The position numbers and the translations under genes were made by a program. The notes below the pieces were generated by a model. It saw nothing but the letters and a program-made list of their open reading frames with translations. It was not told where the DNA came from and ran no database searches. Of a stretch of DNA of 18,669 nucleotides, positions 15,326-18,669 are shown piece by piece. The stretch lies in assembly GCA_002299915.1 (NCBI GenBank), contig DBOG01000013.1:6110-24778 (forward strand), in the 5' to 3' direction. This stretch comes from Proteobacteria bacterium UBA652. GTDB lineage: Bacteria; Pseudomonadota; Gammaproteobacteria; Nitrosococcales; Methylophagaceae. The first letter of the stretch is position 1. Each line of letters starts with the position of its first letter.

Positions 15326-15467
15326 ACTTGCTTACGTTATAGCTCCCCCTCTTCCCGTTGAAATTAGCACTTAAACGTAAACATCTAGAAATCCAAAAAT
15401 ATAACGCGCTGAGCTTCATATTTTGTTTCCGCTAAAAAATTAAACTTGCTTGAAAACACACTTAAAA

Positions 15468-15500
15468 ACACCTACAGTTAAACACCTACAGTTAAAGGAG
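15468..15500 (+). repeat. 14-bp tandem duplication abutting the ribosome-binding site
   Basis: ACACCTACAGTTAA occurs twice in direct succession (15468-15481 and 15482-15495) with no mismatch. The last base of the second copy begins the AAGGAG ribosome-binding site (15495-15500), 7 bases before the ATG at 15508. Slippage here would change leader length without altering the site. Confidence 0.8.
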
Positions 15501-15507
15501 ATAAACA

Positions 15508-16569
15508 ATGAACAAAATACAAACTATCATCGTAGCAACGGCACTCGCCCTATCAAGTAACCTTGCTTCTGCAGATACTATCTCCGCGCCTATTGTAGAT
15601 ACAGGCGCATACCGAGCGCATGTCGACGACAATGAAATGCTTTATTTTGGTCCTCCCGATTTTCCAAGCGAGGGTTGGACTCAGCATATTAACCTAGTTG
15701 GCGCAAGCACCAACCCGGGCGGTTCTCATGAAGGTATATTGATGGGTAATGAACGTTTTGATATAACAGTTGGAGAGGTTCACCAACTATTTGATATTTC
15801 TCGACGAATTTATTTCGCCTATGATTTATCTGACATCACTGACACCGTCACCGCCGCCAAACTCCGTATTTGGGGATGGGCGCCAAATCAGGGCGGCATT
15901 ATGCAAGGTGTATACCGCAGCCTCGACCCCAGTGAAACACTCACTATGTTCAAAATTGACAATCATACTGCCAGTGAGATTATAGAAGCACCATTTATGG
16001 ATACAGACAATCATGACCTAGACTTTCCTATCTGGCAAGACCTTGGGGACGGCACAGCTTATGGTTCAATAGATATTACTAATGCAGACACCATAAATCC
16101 TGGTTTGATTCCATCATCTCATCCAAATGCAAATACCACTGATTGCAGTGGTAACGTCCCGCTGCCTGCAGACCGCGCTTGTGGCCGCTGGATAGAAATT
16201 GATCTTAACGCAGCAGCATTGGCAGATATCAATGCCACAACAGGTGATTGGATAACAGGTGGCGCGCTGACATCCATTGATTACCATCCAACTGAACAGT
16301 TGTTTGCAGGTTCGCCAAGTGATTTTCTACATGATGGCCAGTTTTCGCATCTTACCGCACCTAAAGCACAGCTTATTCTCACCACAGATTCGGTAGTGAC
16401 ACCTGTGCTTGGTGAATGTGATGGCAGTGATGGTATTAACATTGCTGATGTAATTTGTATTATCAATGAAGTACTTACCCCTTCTAATCCACCGCAAGGT
16501 GAATGTGATGGCGTTGCCGGTATTAATATCTCTGATGTGGTGTGTGCAATAAATAAAGTGTTGGAATAA
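15508..16569 (+). CDS. secreted protein with two Cys-containing dockerin-like repeats
   Basis: I do not recognise a function for this 353-residue protein. It has a signal peptide (1-22, cleavage after ASA). A beta-rich domain (about 30-295) contains RRIYFAYDLSDI, SLDPSETLTMFKID (138-151) and QDLGDGTAYGSIDIT (177-191). The same string of motifs occurs in the next gene's product and in various exported proteobacterial proteins. The C-terminus has two 29-residue-spaced repeats, ECDG..GINI.DV.C.IN.VL (303-323, 332-352), resembling single Ca2+-binding dockerin halves, each with two cysteines. A further cysteine pair is C213 and C225. The start has AAGGAG at -8. A strong Fur promoter lies upstream, so it is probably induced by iron limitation. 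There is no cohesin or PEP-CTERM anchor. Confidence 0.7.
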   Translation: MNKIQTIIVATALALSSNLASADTISAPIVDTGAYRAHVDDNEMLYFGPPDFPSEGWTQHINLVGASTNPGGSHEGILMGNERFDITVGEVHQLFDISRRIYFAYDLSDITDTVTAAKLRIWGWAPNQGGIMQGVYRSLDPSETLTMFKIDNHTASEIIEAPFMDTDNHDLDFPIWQDLGDGTAYGSIDITNADTINPGLIPSSHPNANTTDCSGNVPLPADRACGRWIEIDLNAAALADINATTGDWITGGALTSIDYHPTEQLFAGSPSDFLHDGQFSHLTAPKAQLILTTDSVVTPVLGECDGSDGINIADVICIINEVLTPSNPPQGECDGVAGINISDVVCAINKVLE

Positions 16570-16628
16570 AGTGTAGCTTGAGCTGAATAGAAATATACAC
16601 CATCAAGAAAGAGTAACAGGAACTTAAC

Positions 16629-18488
16629 ATGAAAATTATTTCATCACCTCTATTAGCAGGTTTATTCCTCTCGTCCTTTCTGTCTGTTGCCAATGCCGCT
16701 GTTTACACGGAAACAGCGGGGGAAACAACGGTGACACGAGGTGCGTTTTATTCTCGCGCCGTGCATTTAGCATTTTCTAGAAGTTGGAAGCTGAAAGATA
16801 GCTCTTGGCAAATACGCTCTATTGGTAACGGCGTGACTAGCGACGATGCTATTTATAACTACCATATATTTAGCGTTCCTAAACTGCCCGCAGGTGAGGT
16901 TATTGTTGACGTTACCTTTGGCTTTACGCACCCTACTCGTGGTAATGCCTATACCAGTCCAGATCCATCAGAAATAATTGGCTTATTTGATATTGATCCT
17001 GCTAATTTTGGGGCTATTGGCGCGCCAAGAGTGGATATAGGGCTTGCTCCCCCAGGCTATGATGCGGCGGATATGTTCGCCGTTATTGATGATCTTGCGG
17101 GTGGCACTAAATACGGTGAATTTACGGTAACAGCTGCAAATACGGGAAAAAGACAAAATGTTTCATTACCCGGCATGATAGCAAAGCTCACTGAGATTGG
17201 ACAGGCAGGTGGATCTATTGGTATTTCTGGCGTAGTCTTGAGCAATACACACACTGGGTTTGGCGTGGAAGAACGTGTATTACGTGGCTCTAGTTCTCAA
17301 CAAGCCGTCAGCACCTTAACCATAACCACCTCAAGTACATCAGCAGAACCCATTCTTACATTCGAAGAACCTGTGTCGGGAGAAGTCAGCAATGGAATTG
17401 CCAATGTACGTGGCTGGGTGGTCAGTGAGATGCCCGTTGCTAATGTGGATTTATATATTGATGGTGTGCTGTTTGGTGAAATCCCCTATGGCGGAGCAAG
17501 ACCCTTAGTTGGTGATATGCATTCTAACTTCCCTAACTCGGATAAATCAGGCTTCTCCATGGCCTATGGTTTTTCTAACTTAAGCCCAGGTTCACATACT
17601 ATGCGGGTTAAAGCGTTTGATGATAGCCACCAGCTATTAGCTGAGAAAATAAATAACTTTACCGTTGCCGCTTTTGTGAAACCTTATATTGGCCGCTCAG
17701 ATATTGTAGATTTAACTGCCGCCACATTAGGGTCAGAGGCAGATTCAACACAATTTTACATCAATAACGCGGTGTTAGATGGTGTGACATATAATTTAGT
17801 ATTTGGCTGGAATGCCCCTACTCAAAAATTTGAAATGGTTAATATCACCCAAGCAACATCTCAAAGTCAGGCTGCGCTATTAGCACAACCATTCCTCGAA
17901 ACTAGCGATATGCCTGCATGGAGCGTGCTAGATACCTTCACTTCCGTTAGCTCAGCGATGACCGGTTCAACTATTCTTGGATTCGAAGAACCTATTGATG
18001 ATGGTGTGAGTAATGGCATTGCTAATGTGCGTGGCTGGGTGGTCAGTGACACACCCGTTGCTAAGGTAGATTTATATATTGATGATACGCTATTGGGTGA
18101 AATCCCCTATGGCGGTGCAAGACCCTTAGTTGGTGATATGCATTCTAACTTCCCTAACTCGGATAAATCAGGCTTCTCCATGGCCTATGGATTTTCTAAC
18201 TTAAGCCCAGGCCCGCATACTATGCAGGTTAAAGCGTTTGATGATAGCAACCAGCTATTAGCTGAGAAAACAAATAACTTTACCGTTACCGCTTTTGCAA
18301 GTAGCTATATTGCTGCCAACGCTTTTATTGATTTTAGCGCTGCTATTTTCACCGGCCCACAATCAGGACAGCCATTAAATCAGTTTCGTATAGATAATGT
18401 TGGTGTTGGAGGCGTGATATATAAGCTCTTATTTGAATGGAGATCGGCCACACAAAAATTTGAAATGATTGAGATTACGCGTCAGTAA
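16629..18488 (+). CDS. secreted multi-domain protein with tandem Ig-like repeats
   Basis: This 619-residue protein of unknown function has a signal peptide (1-23, ending ANA). Its N-terminal beta-rich domain (about 25-235: YHIFSVPKLP, SPDPSEIIGLFDID, DDLAGGTKYGEFTVTAA) appears related to the product of the gene upstream. Two tandem units follow (about 241-447 and 448-619). Each has an Ig-like module, from FEEP through GIANVRGWVVS, VDLYID and GFSNLSPG.HTM to the NNFTV strand, and a shorter module ending QKFEM..IT. Such modules are common in surface or adhesive proteins, and no catalytic residues were seen. AGGA precedes the ATG and the gap to the upstream gene is 59 bp without a terminator, so the two are probably one Fur-controlled transcript. 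Confidence 0.7.
   Translation: MKIISSPLLAGLFLSSFLSVANAAVYTETAGETTVTRGAFYSRAVHLAFSRSWKLKDSSWQIRSIGNGVTSDDAIYNYHIFSVPKLPAGEVIVDVTFGFTHPTRGNAYTSPDPSEIIGLFDIDPANFGAIGAPRVDIGLAPPGYDAADMFAVIDDLAGGTKYGEFTVTAANTGKRQNVSLPGMIAKLTEIGQAGGSIGISGVVLSNTHTGFGVEERVLRGSSSQQAVSTLTITTSSTSAEPILTFEEPVSGEVSNGIANVRGWVVSEMPVANVDLYIDGVLFGEIPYGGARPLVGDMHSNFPNSDKSGFSMAYGFSNLSPGSHTMRVKAFDDSHQLLAEKINNFTVAAFVKPYIGRSDIVDLTAATLGSEADSTQFYINNAVLDGVTYNLVFGWNAPTQKFEMVNITQATSQSQAALLAQPFLETSDMPAWSVLDTFTSVSSAMTGSTILGFEEPIDDGVSNGIANVRGWVVSDTPVAKVDLYIDDTLLGEIPYGGARPLVGDMHSNFPNSDKSGFSMAYGFSNLSPGPHTMQVKAFDDSNQLLAEKTNNFTVTAFASSYIAANAFIDFSAAIFTGPQSGQPLNQFRIDNVGVGGVIYKLLFEWRSATQKFEMIEITRQ
17352..18488 (+). repeat. 621-bp in-frame tandem duplication with near-identical core
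   Basis: The two units are offset by 621 bp (207 codons). The core 17475-17675 and its copy 18096-18296 differ at only about 9 of 201 positions, several of them silent. The flanking 5' parts are clearly more diverged and the C-terminal modules are less than half identical at protein level. The second unit is shorter because the gene ends. Confidence 0.9.
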
Positions 18489-18542
18489 TCTTTCTTAAAA
18501 GGAAGAGGGTAATATGCTAGATAATATTTTTATATTCCTTAG

Positions 18543-18619
18543 ATTCAACAACGAAGTGCAACGTTTTAAAAACAGTTCATAAAAAGTAAGACGTGCAGTG
18601 TAGCACTTCGAACTTGAAT
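18543..18619. repeat. opposing IS-terminus-like inverted repeats
   Basis: A 20-bp arm at 18543-18562 and its inverted partner at 18600-18619 match at 16 of 20 positions, with blocks ATTCAA and CGAAGTGC fully conserved. The 37 bp between them are AT-rich and non-coding. The right arm is probably the left terminus of the insertion sequence that starts here. The left arm may be a terminus of an older related copy. The spacer 18489-18542 shows nothing recognisable. Confidence 0.55.
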
Positions 18620-18669
18620 GACCAAATAATTAGAGCGTTATGAAACACTACACACACCTTAAACAAGAC
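18599..18669 (+). mobile_element. left end of an IS30-family insertion sequence (cut by window edge)
   Basis: The sequence from TGTAG at 18599, with GCACTTCG (18603-18610) and TTGAAT (18614-18619), looks like an IS terminal inverted repeat and is followed after 41 bases by the start of a transposase-like frame. Family assignment rests on the first ten residues and on the compact layout; the rest lies beyond the window. Confidence 0.55.
18640..18669 (+). CDS. IS30-family transposase, first ten codons
   Basis: The ATG at 18640 opens a frame reading MKHYTHLKQD to the last base of the window. IS30-family transposases typically begin with a similar short segment (MKxYxxLTxxERYQIY), ahead of a helix-turn-helix DNA-binding domain and a DDE catalytic core. 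The fragment is too short for certainty, and the remainder would decide it. There is no good ribosome-binding site, which is usual for transposase genes. Confidence 0.55.
   Translation, partial: MKHYTHLKQD

Noticed and set aside
16408..16566. Cellulosome component
   Set aside because: Dockerin-like repeats alone are insufficient; no cohesin, scaffoldin or glycoside hydrolase is present in the window.
1..18669. CRISPR arrays, tRNA or rRNA genes, prophage modules
   Set aside because: No regularly spaced repeats, cloverleaf or rRNA-like sequence, or phage genes were seen; direct repeats found are a 14-bp doublet and an in-gene duplication.

Overview
The window looks like a chromosomal segment of a gammaproteobacterium of moderate to low GC content. 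The GuaA, GuaB, Gnd and ferritin sequences are close to the E. coli forms, and the outer-membrane receptors and Fur-type operators are typical of that class. I cannot name the genus. Left edge (1-1948): the 3' end of guaB and a complete guaA, the guaBA purine operon. Positions 2143-3345 hold a secreted von Willebrand A protein on the minus strand. It is separated from gnd by a strong hairpin terminator and by a ~148-bp palindromic intergenic repeat whose outer end contains the gnd stop codon. Positions 3743-6897 are a tightly packed minus-strand operon: a PepSY-type membrane protein, a nucleotidyltransferase-fold protein and gnd.

From about 6900 to 15164 the window is dominated by iron genes. 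A FecA-like TonB-dependent receptor (minus strand) has a Fur-like promoter. Downstream of its terminator lies the truncated 3' half of an FMN-binding-domain gene, next to the PepSY gene. A classical ferritin, with all six ferroxidase-centre ligands of FtnA, is read leftward. A second, apparently intact cluster is read rightward: a beta-barrel outer-membrane protein, an exported FMN-binding protein with a flavinylation motif, a His-rich four-helix membrane protein (DUF4405/cytochrome b-like), a PepSY membrane protein and a second TonB receptor. The likely logic is uptake of a ferric chelate through the outer membrane, electron delivery across the inner membrane to a periplasmic flavin for iron reduction, and ferritin storage. 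The substrate is not evident.

Positions 15165-18488 are the least familiar part. A near-consensus promoter (TTGACA, 17 bp, TATTAT) is overlapped by an almost perfect Fur box. It faces two exported proteins of unknown function that appear to share a related N-terminal beta-rich domain. The first ends in two Cys-containing dockerin-like repeats. The second ends in a 207-residue tandem repeat of Ig-like plus short beta modules, with an almost identical 201-bp core. The -35 hexamer lies in the right arm of a small inverted-repeat element. The right edge carries what looks like the terminus and first ten codons of an IS30-family insertion sequence, preceded by an opposing terminus-like sequence.
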